Positions 54,871 through 63,211 of a stretch of DNA of 64,000 nucleotides are shown here, in pieces. The notes beneath the pieces were generated by a model. It was not told the origin of the DNA. It made no database searches and was given only the letters and a program-made list of their open reading frames with translations. The translations under genes were made by a program, and so were the position numbers. This DNA comes from Halomonas eurihalina (lineage in GTDB: Bacteria > Pseudomonadota > Gammaproteobacteria > Pseudomonadales > Halomonadaceae), in assembly GCF_008274785.1 (NCBI RefSeq), contig NZ_VTPU01000007.1, positions 1 through 64,000 on the forward strand. The letters are read 5' to 3'. How positions within the stretch are numbered: the stretch's first letter is position 1; the number at the start of each line of letters is the position of its first letter.

Positions 54871-55641
54871 ATGGCCGATACCCCAATTCCGCTGGAAGTG
54901 CGCAACATCACCAAGCGCTTCGGCGATACAGAAGTCCTCAAGGGCCTGTCCCTGCAGGCCCACAAGGGTGACGTCATCACCCTCATCGGAGCCTCCGGCT
55001 CCGGCAAGAGCACCTTCCTGCGCTGCATGAATCTGCTGGAACAACCCAATGAAGGCGAGCTGATCGTCCACGGCGAGTCCATCCGCTTCAAGGAAACGCG
55101 ACACGGCCGCGAGCCAGCTGACTGGAAGCAGGTCGTCGACATGCGCGCCAAGCTTTCCATGGTGTTTCAGAGCTTCAATCTGTGGGCCCACATGACGCTG
55201 CTTGAGAACGTCATCGAGGCGCCGGTCCATGTGCTCGGCAAGTCGAAGCGCGAGGCGACCGAACACGCCCGGCAACTGCTCGAGCGCGTTGGCCTCGCTG
55301 ACCGCGCCGACTACTATCCGGCACAGCTCTCCGGTGGCCAACAACAGCGCGGCGCCATCGCCAGGGCGCTGGCCATGGACCCGGAAGTGATGCTGTTCGA
55401 CGAGCCCACCTCGGCGCTGGACCCGGAACTGGTCGGCGACGTGCTCAAGGTCATGCGTGATCTCGCCGAGGAAGGTCGCACCATGATCGTGGTGACCCAC
55501 GAGATGGCCTTCGCCCGCGACGTCTCCACCCAGGTGATCTACCTGCACCAGGGGCAGGTCGAAGAAGCCGGGGCGCCCGACCAGGTCCTCGGCAACCCGA
55601 CCTCCGAGCGGCTCAAGCAGTTCCTGGCGCCCAAGCACTGA
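54871..55641 (+). CDS. aotP: Polar amino acid ABC transporter ATPase (AotP/HisP type)
   Basis: This 256-aa ATPase has Walker A GASGSGKST near residue 42, the Q-loop VFQSFNLWAHMTL, the signature LSGGQQQRGAIARAL, Walker B EVMLFDEPTSALD and the switch histidine in VVTHEM. The NLWAHMT and KETRHGREPADWKQ segments are those of HisP/AotP (arginine, ornithine, histidine). GGAG lies upstream of MADTPIPL. Two permease genes follow directly. Confidence 0.93.
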   Translation: MADTPIPLEVRNITKRFGDTEVLKGLSLQAHKGDVITLIGASGSGKSTFLRCMNLLEQPNEGELIVHGESIRFKETRHGREPADWKQVVDMRAKLSMVFQSFNLWAHMTLLENVIEAPVHVLGKSKREATEHARQLLERVGLADRADYYPAQLSGGQQQRGAIARALAMDPEVMLFDEPTSALDPELVGDVLKVMRDLAEEGRTMIVVTHEMAFARDVSTQVIYLHQGQVEEAGAPDQVLGNPTSERLKQFLAPKH

Positions 55642-55665
55642 GGCGACCCGGATGAGGAGACTCCC

Positions 55666-56370
55666 ATGATCGACCTGCACGGCTACGGCCCGCGCCTCGC
55701 GGAAGGCGCCCTGGTCACCGTCGAACTGGCGGTTCTGTCGCTGATACTCGCCATCGTGCTGGGCCTGGCCACGGCCAGTGCCAAGATGTCACGCAACTGG
55801 CTGCTGCATCGCCTCGGCACCCTCTATACCACCCTGATCCGGGGCGTACCCGATCTGGTGTTGATGATGCTGCTGTTCTTCGGCGGCCAGATCGGCGTCA
55901 ACATGTTTACCGACTGGCTCTACACCCAGTTCGACATCGACATCTTCATCAACATCAACGAATTCGTCGCCGGCGTGGTGACCATCGGCCTGATCTTTGG
56001 GGCCTACATGGGCGAGACGTTTCGCGGCGCCTTCCTCGCCGTGGACAACGGCCAGATCGAGGCCGGTCGCGCCTATGGCATGTCCCACTGGCTGGTGTTC
56101 CGCCGCATCCGTTTCCCGCAGATGATGCGCCACGCCCTCCCAGGGCTCTCGAACAACTGGATGGTACTGCTCAAGACCACCGCGCTGGTCTCGGTGATCG
56201 GTCTCTCCGACATGGTCCGGGTGGCCGCCGAGGCCTCCAAGGCCACCCGCGAGCCCTTCACCTTCATGATCATCGTCGCCATCGTCTATCTGCTGATCGC
56301 CAGCGTCTCCGAATGGGGCTTCGCGCGACTGCAGAAGCGCTATGACATCGGCTACGGGGAGGCGGACTGA
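55666..56370 (+). CDS. aotQ: ABC transporter permease (AotQ/HisQ type)
   Basis: This 234-aa HisMQ-type permease has five membrane segments and the EAA loop EAGRAYGMSHWLVFRRIRFPQ near residue 130 (abridged landmark). TTLIRGVPDLVLMMLLFFGG is typical of the HisQ side. GAGGAG precedes the ATG. Its stop overlaps the next permease start (TGATGG). Confidence 0.92.
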   Translation: MIDLHGYGPRLAEGALVTVELAVLSLILAIVLGLATASAKMSRNWLLHRLGTLYTTLIRGVPDLVLMMLLFFGGQIGVNMFTDWLYTQFDIDIFININEFVAGVVTIGLIFGAYMGETFRGAFLAVDNGQIEAGRAYGMSHWLVFRRIRFPQMMRHALPGLSNNWMVLLKTTALVSVIGLSDMVRVAAEASKATREPFTFMIIVAIVYLLIASVSEWGFARLQKRYDIGYGEAD

Positions 56371-57101
56371 TGGAAAGCCTGATGAACTGGCTGCAGGCCC
56401 AACTGGCCGACAACAGCATCTTCACCCTGCAGACCCTCTCCTACTATGGCGATGGGCTGGTGACCACCGTCCAACTGGTCTTCCTTTCGCTGATCATCGG
56501 CCTGGTGCTGGCCGTGCCACTGGCCATCGGCCGCGGCTCCAAGCACGCCTGGATTCGCCTGCCGATCTTCTTCTACTGCTACGTGTTCCGGGGCACGCCG
56601 CTGCTGGTCCAGCTCTACCTGATCTACTACGGCGTGGTCTTCGTCGAGGGCATCCAGGACACCTGGCTGTGGGTTATCCTCGAGAAACCCTTCGTGCCGG
56701 CCTTGATCGCCTTCACGCTGAATACCGGGGCCTATACCACCGAGATCTTCCGCGGCGCCATCAAGTCGACGCCCAAGGGCGAGATCGAGGCCGCCCGCGC
56801 CTACGGCATGTCCCGCGCCCTGATGCTGCGACGCATCGTTTTGCCCAGCGCCTTCCGCCGCGCCCTGCCGGCCTATGGCAACGAGGTGATCTTCATGCTC
56901 CATGCCAGCGCCATCGCCAGCGTGGTGACCATCATGGACCTGACCGGGGCGGCCCGTTTCGTTTATGCGCGCTTCTACGCGCCCTTCGACGCCTTCCTGT
57001 TCGTCGCGGCCATCTACCTCTGCCTGACGTTCACGATCATCTATTTCTTCCGTCACCTGGAGAAGCGGCTACTCGCCCATCTCAAGCCGGCCAGCGGCTG
57101 A
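56370..57101 (+). CDS. aotM: ABC transporter permease (AotM/HisM type)
   Basis: This 243-aa permease is the partner of the preceding one. FYCYVFRGTPLLVQLYLIYYG, GAYTTEIFRGAIKSTPKGEIEAARAYGMS (EAA loop, landmark abridged to position about 140) and YGNEVIFMLHASAIASVVTIMDL are HisM/AotM-like. The overlapping start implies stoichiometric synthesis with AotQ. Confidence 0.92.
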   Translation: MESLMNWLQAQLADNSIFTLQTLSYYGDGLVTTVQLVFLSLIIGLVLAVPLAIGRGSKHAWIRLPIFFYCYVFRGTPLLVQLYLIYYGVVFVEGIQDTWLWVILEKPFVPALIAFTLNTGAYTTEIFRGAIKSTPKGEIEAARAYGMSRALMLRRIVLPSAFRRALPAYGNEVIFMLHASAIASVVTIMDLTGAARFVYARFYAPFDAFLFVAAIYLCLTFTIIYFFRHLEKRLLAHLKPASG

Positions 57102-57113
57102 GACGCGAGTCCT

Positions 57114-57142
57114 GGCCCGGCGCAGCTCTCTGCCGCCGGGCC
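57114..57142. other. Intra-operon hairpin before the first binding-protein gene
   Basis: GGCCCGGCG and CGCCGGGCC form a 9-bp stem around an 11-nt loop between permease and binding-protein genes. Such hairpins commonly stabilise or partly separate mRNA so that the binding protein is made in excess. Confidence 0.5.
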
Positions 57143-57192
57143 GATGGCTCTTCAGACATTCCCTCGACCCGTTGACCACGAGGCTCCTAACA

Positions 57193-57990
57193 ATGAAAAA
57201 GCATCTTGCCTTCACCTTCCTGAGTGCCGCCATCATCGCCGGCACCGCCCATGCCCGCGACGACGGCAGCGTCCGCATTGCCATCGACGTCCCTTACGAG
57301 CCCTTCGTCGTGCGCGCCCCGGACGGCGAGCTGGAAGGCTTCGAAATCGACCTGGGCAACGAGCTGTGTCACCGTGCCGACCTCGAATGCACCTGGGTCG
57401 AACAGGGCTGGGACGGCATCATCCCGGGACTACTGGCCCGCAAGTACGATGCCATCATCTCCTCCATGGGCGTCACGCCGGAGCGTGAACGCCAGGTGCT
57501 GTTCTCCATTCCCTACTACAACACCCCGAGCGTGTGGATCACGCGCCGCGATCGCGACATCGATATCGACGATCGCGACTCCCTCGAGGGCCTGAGCGTC
57601 GGTGTTCAGCGCGGCACCATCCGCGACGACTACGTCACCCAGCAATACCGCGATGTACTCGATATCCGCCGCTACAGCTCTTCCCAGGAAGTCGCCAATG
57701 ACCTGATGACCGGGCGTCTGGATCTGTCATTCGAGGACTACCCCCTGGCCGACGAGACCTTCGACTTCACCAGCGACGACAGCGAGTTCAAGCAGATCGG
57801 CGACAGCATCAAGGAACCGACGTCGATCTTCGGCAAGGGAGCCGCCATCGCCTTCCACAAACGCGACGGCGAGCTCGCGGAGAAATTCAACGAGGCGCTG
57901 CGCGAGGTCTATGCCGATGGCACCTTCGACGAACTGATGCACGAGTACTTCGATTACGACCTGTCCCTACCCATCGCGATCGAACAGTAA
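57193..57990 (+). CDS. aotJ: Polar amino acid binding protein (AotJ/LAO type), first copy
   Basis: This 265-aa periplasmic protein has a signal peptide (HLAFTFLSAAIIAGTAHA). The type II binding fold follows with RIAIDVPYEPFV, GFEIDLGNELCHRADLEC, WDGIIPGLLARKYDAIISSM and VGVQRGTIRDDYV. A cysteine pair (NELC...LEC) matches the disulfide of lysine-arginine-ornithine binding proteins. The FEDYPLA segment, instead of the usual DxxA, may tune the ligand. It is clearly paralogous to the second copy downstream. Confidence 0.92.
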   Translation: MKKHLAFTFLSAAIIAGTAHARDDGSVRIAIDVPYEPFVVRAPDGELEGFEIDLGNELCHRADLECTWVEQGWDGIIPGLLARKYDAIISSMGVTPERERQVLFSIPYYNTPSVWITRRDRDIDIDDRDSLEGLSVGVQRGTIRDDYVTQQYRDVLDIRRYSSSQEVANDLMTGRLDLSFEDYPLADETFDFTSDDSEFKQIGDSIKEPTSIFGKGAAIAFHKRDGELAEKFNEALREVYADGTFDELMHEYFDYDLSLPIAIEQ

Positions 57991-58047
57991 TCCCTACTGC
58001 GGACGGCGCGGGCCCTTACCCCGCCGCCTTTCTCCCGAGGCGAACTC

Positions 58048-59166
58048 ATGCAACACCATACGCACCCTCTGCCGAGCCCCGTGCCGGGCACGCATCGTGC
58101 CCTCGACAGCTTTCACTACGGGCCGGCCGATGCGGAAAAGCGCATCTACATCCAAGCATCGCTGCATGCCGACGAGCTGCCCGGCATGCTGGTGGCCTGG
58201 AAGCTCAAACAGCGCCTAGCCCGGCTCGAAGCCGACAGCAGTCTCCAAGCCCGCGTCGTACTGGTGCCGGTGGCCAACCCCATCGGCCTTGATCAGCAGC
58301 TGATGGATACCCCCCTCGGCCGCTACGATCTCGAGAGCGTCACCAACTTCAATCGTGGCTACCATGACGTCACCGACGAGATCGCCGAGGGACTGGCGGA
58401 GGCGCTGACGCAGGATCCCGAGCACAACAAAGCGGAGATTCGTCGACGCTTCGAGGCTGCACTGGAAACGCGACAGGCGAGTTCCAGCCACGAGACCCTG
58501 CACCTAATGCAGCAGCGGCTCGCCTGCAACGCCGACTTCATTCTCGACCTACACTGTGACTTCAACGCCGTCGAGCATCTCTACACGACACCGGCCGCCT
58601 GGCCAGACTTCGAGCCGTTGGCGCGCTACTACGGTGCCAAGGCCAGCATGCTGGCCACCGACTCCGGCGGTGCCTCGTTCGACGAGTGCTTCACCCTGGT
58701 ATGGGAGCGCCTCCGCGAGCGCTTCGGAGAACGCTTCCCGATTCCCTATGGCAGCCAGTCCATCACCCTGGAACTACGTGGCCAGCAGGACATCGAGCAT
58801 ACACTCGCCGAGCGCGACGCCAATGCCATCCTGAACTGGCTGACCCATCTCGGACTGATCGACGGCGAGGCGCCGCCGCTACCGGACCTCGCCTATCCCG
58901 CCACAGACCTTGCCGCCATGGATTTCCTCCATGCCCCCGCGGGAGGGCTCATCGTCTTCCACAGAGAGCCCGGACGGGTCGTCGAGGCCGGGGAACTCAT
59001 CGCCGAGATCATCGATCCCATCACCGACGTGGTTCATGAGCTGCGCGCCGAGCAGAGAGGCATGTTCTATGCCCGCACTCAGCGACGCATGGCGACGGCC
59101 GGCATGATCGTGGCCGATGTGGCCGGACACGAAGTGCGCCGCAGCGGCTACCTGCTGGCCCCCTGA
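58048..59166 (+). CDS. aotO: AstE/AspA-family metallohydrolase (AotO-like)
   Basis: This 372-aa protein has zinc-ligand segments SLHADELPGML (HxxE) and ILDLHCDFNAVEHLY, an ELRGQQDIEHTL catalytic-glutamate region and a C-terminal beta-barrel (AGGLIVFHREPGRVVEAGELIAEI, cited by position about 295-318). It belongs to the succinylglutamate desuccinylase/aspartoacylase group. The Pseudomonas aotJQMOP operon contains such a gene (aotO) of unclear function. It lies between the two binding-protein genes. Confidence 0.87.
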   Translation: MQHHTHPLPSPVPGTHRALDSFHYGPADAEKRIYIQASLHADELPGMLVAWKLKQRLARLEADSSLQARVVLVPVANPIGLDQQLMDTPLGRYDLESVTNFNRGYHDVTDEIAEGLAEALTQDPEHNKAEIRRRFEAALETRQASSSHETLHLMQQRLACNADFILDLHCDFNAVEHLYTTPAAWPDFEPLARYYGAKASMLATDSGGASFDECFTLVWERLRERFGERFPIPYGSQSITLELRGQQDIEHTLAERDANAILNWLTHLGLIDGEAPPLPDLAYPATDLAAMDFLHAPAGGLIVFHREPGRVVEAGELIAEIIDPITDVVHELRAEQRGMFYARTQRRMATAGMIVADVAGHEVRRSGYLLAP

Positions 59167-59171
59167 GCGTC

Positions 59172-59200
59172 GAACGAACGTTGGTTCACGACGTTCGTTC
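59172..59200. terminator. Hairpin after the aotO-like gene
   Basis: GAACGAACGT (59172-59181) pairs perfectly with ACGTTCGTTC (59191-59200), 6 bp past the stop. ACGGTCTTTC follows. It probably separates the second binding-protein gene transcriptionally. Confidence 0.55.
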
Positions 59201-59309
59201 ACGGTCTTTCGACCCACCCGGCCTTCGGCTATGGTGGATAGGTCATCACCCAAGGCGCTGAGCGACTCGCGCCCTGCGGTGAAACCATCAACAAGAAGGG
59301 AACACATCC

Positions 59310-60077
59310 ATGAAACTCAACAAGCTCCTGAGCATCGGCGTACTCGGCGCCAGCATGATCGCCGGTGTCGCCAACGCCGAGGTCCGCGACATCCGCATCG
59401 GTGTCGACGTACCCTACGAACCCATGGAGTACCGCACGGCCGACGGCGAGCTGACCGGCTTCGACATCGAACTCGGCAACGCCATGTGCGAAGAGATCGG
59501 CATCGAGTGCGAATGGGTTGTGCAGGGCTGGGACGGCATCATCCCCGGCCTGATGGCCCGCAAGTACGACGCTATCATGTCGTCGATGACCATCAACGAC
59601 AAACGCCGTGAGCAGGTCCTGTTCTCCGATCCCTACTTCACGCCACCCTCCGCCTGGTTCGCACCGGCAGACAGCGAGATCACCACCCCCGACGAGACAA
59701 CGCTCGAGGACATGTCCATCGGCGTGCAACGCGGTACGCTGCAGGACAACTATGTCACCGACATGTACGGCGACGTGGCCGACGTGAACCGCTACGCCAC
59801 CGCCGACGACATGGTCCTGGACATGGATTCCGGCCGCCTGGACATCGTCTTCCTCGACTTCCCGGTGGGCAAGTCCACCCTGCTCGACAGCGAAGCGGGT
59901 GACTACAAGACCGTGGGCGAGCAGATCACCGAGCCCAAGCAATACTTCGGCGATGGCTTCGGCATTGCCTTCCGCAAGCGCGACGAAGCGCTGGCCGAAG
60001 CCTTCAACGAGGCGCTCGCTACCCTGAAGGAAAACGGCACCTACGCCGAAATCGAGGCCAAGTACTTCAACGAGTAA
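59310..60077 (+). CDS. Polar amino acid binding protein, second copy
   Basis: This 255-aa protein has a signal peptide (LNKLLSIGVLGASMIAGVANA). The binding fold shows RIGVDVPYEPMEYR, GFDIELGNAMCEEIGIEC, WDGIIPGLMARKYDAIMSSM and VQRGTLQDNYV. It keeps the same disulfide cysteines as the first copy but differs in the ligand loop (IVFLDFPVGKS). AAGGGA precedes the ATG. A hairpin before it and a terminator after suggest that it is its own transcript, perhaps giving the ABC system a second specificity. Confidence 0.92.
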   Translation: MKLNKLLSIGVLGASMIAGVANAEVRDIRIGVDVPYEPMEYRTADGELTGFDIELGNAMCEEIGIECEWVVQGWDGIIPGLMARKYDAIMSSMTINDKRREQVLFSDPYFTPPSAWFAPADSEITTPDETTLEDMSIGVQRGTLQDNYVTDMYGDVADVNRYATADDMVLDMDSGRLDIVFLDFPVGKSTLLDSEAGDYKTVGEQITEPKQYFGDGFGIAFRKRDEALAEAFNEALATLKENGTYAEIEAKYFNE

Positions 60078-60114
60078 GTCTCTCGTACGTACGTCCTTCT
60101 GCATATCGACGCTT

Positions 60115-60140
60115 CGCGGCCCCTGGGAAAAGGGGCCGCG
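60115..60140. terminator. Terminator between the second binding protein and the AraC regulator
   Basis: CGCGGCCCC-TGGGAAAA-GGGGCCGCG is a perfect 9-bp stem followed by TTCGTTT. It lies between convergent genes. Confidence 0.7.
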
Positions 60141-60179
60141 TTCGTTTGGGCTTCTCATGCGAGTCAGCCTGATCGGCCG

Positions 60180-61223
60180 TCACCGGGCCTGGCGCGACGC
60201 TTTGCGGAAACGCCCGGGTGGAACACCGAACAGCTGGCTGAAGCAGCGGCGAAAGTGGGAAATACTGACGAACCCCGCCGCCACGGCGATATCGGCGAGA
60301 TTCTTGTTGGTCTGCTGCAATAGTTGTCGTGCCCGGGTCAGGCGCAGTTCCAGGTAGTAGCGCGCCGGTGTCGTCTCCAGGCAGCGGCCAAACAGACGCT
60401 CCAGTTGGCGCCTCGAGACATCGACACAGATCGCCAGTTCACCGATCGACAGCGGCTCGTCGATATTGTGGTGCATCAGCTCCAGGGCATTCCTGAGCGA
60501 CTGCGGTAGCGACAGGTCCCGGTCGATGCTGATCACGGAGGTATCGATCGCCTCCGCGGCCTTGTCACAGCTCAGCACCTCTTCGATGGCACTGATACAG
60601 GCTATATCGCAGTCCCGACGAATGATCGACAGCATCATATCCAGAGAGCTGTTGGCGCCGGCGCAACTCGCCCGGTCACGATCCAGGACATGGCTCTGCA
60701 AGGAGACAGTCACCGCCGGGAACTCTTCCAGCATCATGGCGCGCCCGTCGGGATGGAAGGCACATTCGTATCCGTCCAGCAGGCCAGCCTCGGCAATGAA
60801 ATACGCGCCGTTCCATAGTCCTCCCAGCATGCATCCCGCGTAGTCCGCGGCGCGAAGTTTGGCTCTGAGCTCGGGAGTTGCATGCATCTCGAGGCGATAG
60901 CCACCGCACAGTATGAGGTAATCGAGCGTCTCTTCCTGGAGATCCTCCAGAGAATCGTCGACGGCGACTTCGATGCCCAGGTCGCTCATGGCCCGGCGAC
61001 CATCGATGCTCACGACCGTGACCTCGTACGCCACCGGTGCCTTGACCAGATTGGCCGTCACCAGGGCATCCATCGCTCCGGTGAAGGCCATCAAGGAGAA
61101 ATGCTCGAACAGGACAAAGGCAATTCGCCGGCTGTCGACGATCGGTGCCTCCCCGGTCTCCACCTCGATGAAGGCCCGGTTTTTGCTGATCAGGGGACTG
61201 TCGAATTGGGCGCTTTTCGCCAT
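60180..61223 (-). CDS. AraC-family regulator with GATase1-like sensor (ArgR/GlxA type)
   Basis: This 347-aa protein has a DJ-1/PfpI-like N-terminal domain (RIAFVLFEHFSLMAFTGAMD, LDYLILCGGYR, GLWNGAYFIAEAGLLDGYECAFH) and a C-terminal AraC double helix-turn-helix (ISIGEL-like SIGELAICVDVSRRQLERLF, then LADIAVAAGFVSISHFRRCF). This layout is that of Pseudomonas ArgR and the carnitine regulator CdhR. Standing at the end of the aot-like set, it most likely senses arginine or ornithine. Up to 61223 the ATG start lacks a strong ribosome site. Confidence 0.87.
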   Translation of the reverse strand: MAKSAQFDSPLISKNRAFIEVETGEAPIVDSRRIAFVLFEHFSLMAFTGAMDALVTANLVKAPVAYEVTVVSIDGRRAMSDLGIEVAVDDSLEDLQEETLDYLILCGGYRLEMHATPELRAKLRAADYAGCMLGGLWNGAYFIAEAGLLDGYECAFHPDGRAMMLEEFPAVTVSLQSHVLDRDRASCAGANSSLDMMLSIIRRDCDIACISAIEEVLSCDKAAEAIDTSVISIDRDLSLPQSLRNALELMHHNIDEPLSIGELAICVDVSRRQLERLFGRCLETTPARYYLELRLTRARQLLQQTNKNLADIAVAAGFVSISHFRRCFSQLFGVPPGRFRKASRQAR

Positions 61224-61395
61224 ATCTGTGACCGGTGAGCATTGTCATCTCGCCGGACCTGATTAAGGGATACTGGAAGAGTAGCCGGCGCGGCCGGTAT
61301 ACACCGCTCGGAGAGACGCCGGGCGGGGCACAAGGCGTGTCGACGCGCTCAGTACCCCTGGAAAGCCCCTCGGCGTGACCGCCGGGAGCATCGGG

Positions 61396-62682
61396 CTACA
61401 TCAGATTGGGGAGCCAGAGAATCAGCTCCGGGAAGACCGTGAAGATGCCCACCGCACCCAGCAGAATCAACCAATAAGGCAACGAGGCCCAGGCGGCATC
61501 GGGCAACGTCACCTCATTGCGCGTGATCGAGCAGAGCACGAACAAGTTGAGCCCCACCGGCGGCGTGATCATGCCGATCTCCATCAGCAGCGTCACGATG
61601 ACGCCGAACCAGACGGGATCGAACCCCAGGCTGGTGACCATCGGGAAGGTGATGGGCAGGGTCATCAGTAGCAGGGAGATGCCGTCGAAGAAGCAACCAA
61701 GCAGCAGATAGACGAGCACGATCATCAGCAGAATGCCGTAGCGATCCAGTCCCAGTCCGGCGATGGCATCGACCGCGGCCCGGGGCAGGCCGAGCAGGCT
61801 CACCGCCTGGGACAGGATCACGGTGCCGATCAAGATCATGGCGATGGCCCCGAACATCATCGACGCGTGCTTGAAGGCGCCCCACAGCTTCGGCATGTTG
61901 AGATCGCCCCAGGTCAGGCCCAGCACGATGCTGGCCGTCACTCCCAGGGCCGCCGCCTCGGTAGGCGTCGCGATGCCCATGTAGATGGTGCCGAGCACGA
62001 AGAAGATCAGGATCGGCAGTGGCCAGACTTCCAGCAGGCCTCGGCCCACGGCGCCCCAGTCCATCTCCTCCTCCCGCGGCGGTGCGACCGACGAACCGAA
62101 GCTCGAGCGCACCATGATCCAACCGAAGAACGCCATGGCGATCATCAGGCCGGGCAGCATGCCCGCCAGGAACAACTTGCCGATCGAGACATTCTGGGTC
62201 GCCCCGTAGATAAGCAGCGCCAAACTGGGTGGAATCAACAGCCCGAGCGTGCCGCCCGCCGCCAGCGTACCCACGATCATGCGCGGCGAATAGCCACGCT
62301 GGCTCAGCTCGGGATAGCCGACTGAACCGATCGCCGCCGCGGTGGAGGTGCTCGACCCACTCACCGCCCCGAACAATGTGCAGACCGCGATATTGGTATG
62401 CAGCAACTGACCGGGAACCCGTCGGAACAGCGGCGTCAGGCCGTTGTAGACCCGAGTGGAGACGCCGCTGGCCAGCAGGATATCGCCCAGGAAGATGAAC
62501 AGCGGCACGGCACTGAGCGTGAACTCGGTCAGCAGGTTCCACGCCGAATTGATCGCCAGTGCCGATGCTCCGCCAGCCTGGAAATGCAGCAGGATGAAGC
62601 CGGTCAGCCCCAGGGCCGCTCCCAGTACGGCGCCGCTGCCCAGGAAGACCAGCAGGCCGGCGCTTAGAATCGCCCAACTCAT
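61396..62682 (-). CDS. TRAP transporter large permease (DctM type), second system
   Basis: This 428-aa protein has about 12 membrane segments with DctM landmarks: LSAVPLFIFLGDILLASGVSTR, AAGGTLGLLIPPSLALLIYGA, GIATPTEAAALGVTASIVL and GFDPVWFGVIVTLLMEIGMITPPVG. The start MSWAILSAG overlaps the DctQ stop (ATGA). It is only distantly similar to the TRAP permease at 44.3 kb, so the two systems are separate acquisitions rather than a local duplication. The substrate is unknown. Confidence 0.92.
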   Translation of the reverse strand: MSWAILSAGLLVFLGSGAVLGAALGLTGFILLHFQAGGASALAINSAWNLLTEFTLSAVPLFIFLGDILLASGVSTRVYNGLTPLFRRVPGQLLHTNIAVCTLFGAVSGSSTSTAAAIGSVGYPELSQRGYSPRMIVGTLAAGGTLGLLIPPSLALLIYGATQNVSIGKLFLAGMLPGLMIAMAFFGWIMVRSSFGSSVAPPREEEMDWGAVGRGLLEVWPLPILIFFVLGTIYMGIATPTEAAALGVTASIVLGLTWGDLNMPKLWGAFKHASMMFGAIAMILIGTVILSQAVSLLGLPRAAVDAIAGLGLDRYGILLMIVLVYLLLGCFFDGISLLLMTLPITFPMVTSLGFDPVWFGVIVTLLMEIGMITPPVGLNLFVLCSITRNEVTLPDAAWASLPYWLILLGAVGIFTVFPELILWLPNLM

Positions 62683-63188
62683 GACAGCCCCCCCTCGGAT
62701 GATGACGCATTTCGGCCAAACAGCCCCCGCAGCCCGTTTCTCACGATGATCAGCAGGCACAGCAGCATCGACAGCGGCATCAGCGCCATCCAGGGCCACA
62801 GCAGCACTCCGCTGATTTCGGAACGCGCGCCGATCTGCAGCGAGAACACCATGAAGTCCCAGGCCTCGTAGGCGAAGATCCCAGCGAAGGCGACGAAGAT
62901 CGCATTGGCGAAGATGTCGGCCACTACGGCCAGACGATGGGAAAAGGTACGCACCAGCAGATCAATGCGAATGTGCTGACTGGTATTCAGTACGTGAGGG
63001 AGCGACAGGAACGAGAGGGAGAGAAACAGCAGGCCGGAGAGTTCATCGGAAAATCCGATGGGACTCCCGGCCAGATATCTCATCAGGGTACTGACCAGCA
63101 CGAGGCCGGTCATGAACACCCCTCCACACACGCCTATCAGGAATACCCCGTATACCAGTCTGTCCAACCAGGTAGACAAGACTCTCAT
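62679..63188 (-). CDS. TRAP transporter small permease (DctQ type), second system
   Basis: This 169-aa protein has four membrane segments (YGVFLIGVCGGVFMTGLVLV, DELSGLLFLSLSFLSLPHVL). QHIRIDLLV is the typical DctQ loop. The ATG after GAGAGG is preferred over a TTG one codon earlier. It is coupled to the DctM gene by a 4-base overlap and follows the binding-protein gene by 23 bp. Confidence 0.9.
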   Translation of the reverse strand: MRVLSTWLDRLVYGVFLIGVCGGVFMTGLVLVSTLMRYLAGSPIGFSDELSGLLFLSLSFLSLPHVLNTSQHIRIDLLVRTFSHRLAVVADIFANAIFVAFAGIFAYEAWDFMVFSLQIGARSEISGVLLWPWMALMPLSMLLCLLIIVRNGLRGLFGRNASSSEGGLS

Positions 63189-63211
63189 CAAAGGCCTCTC
63201 TCGACGACGGC

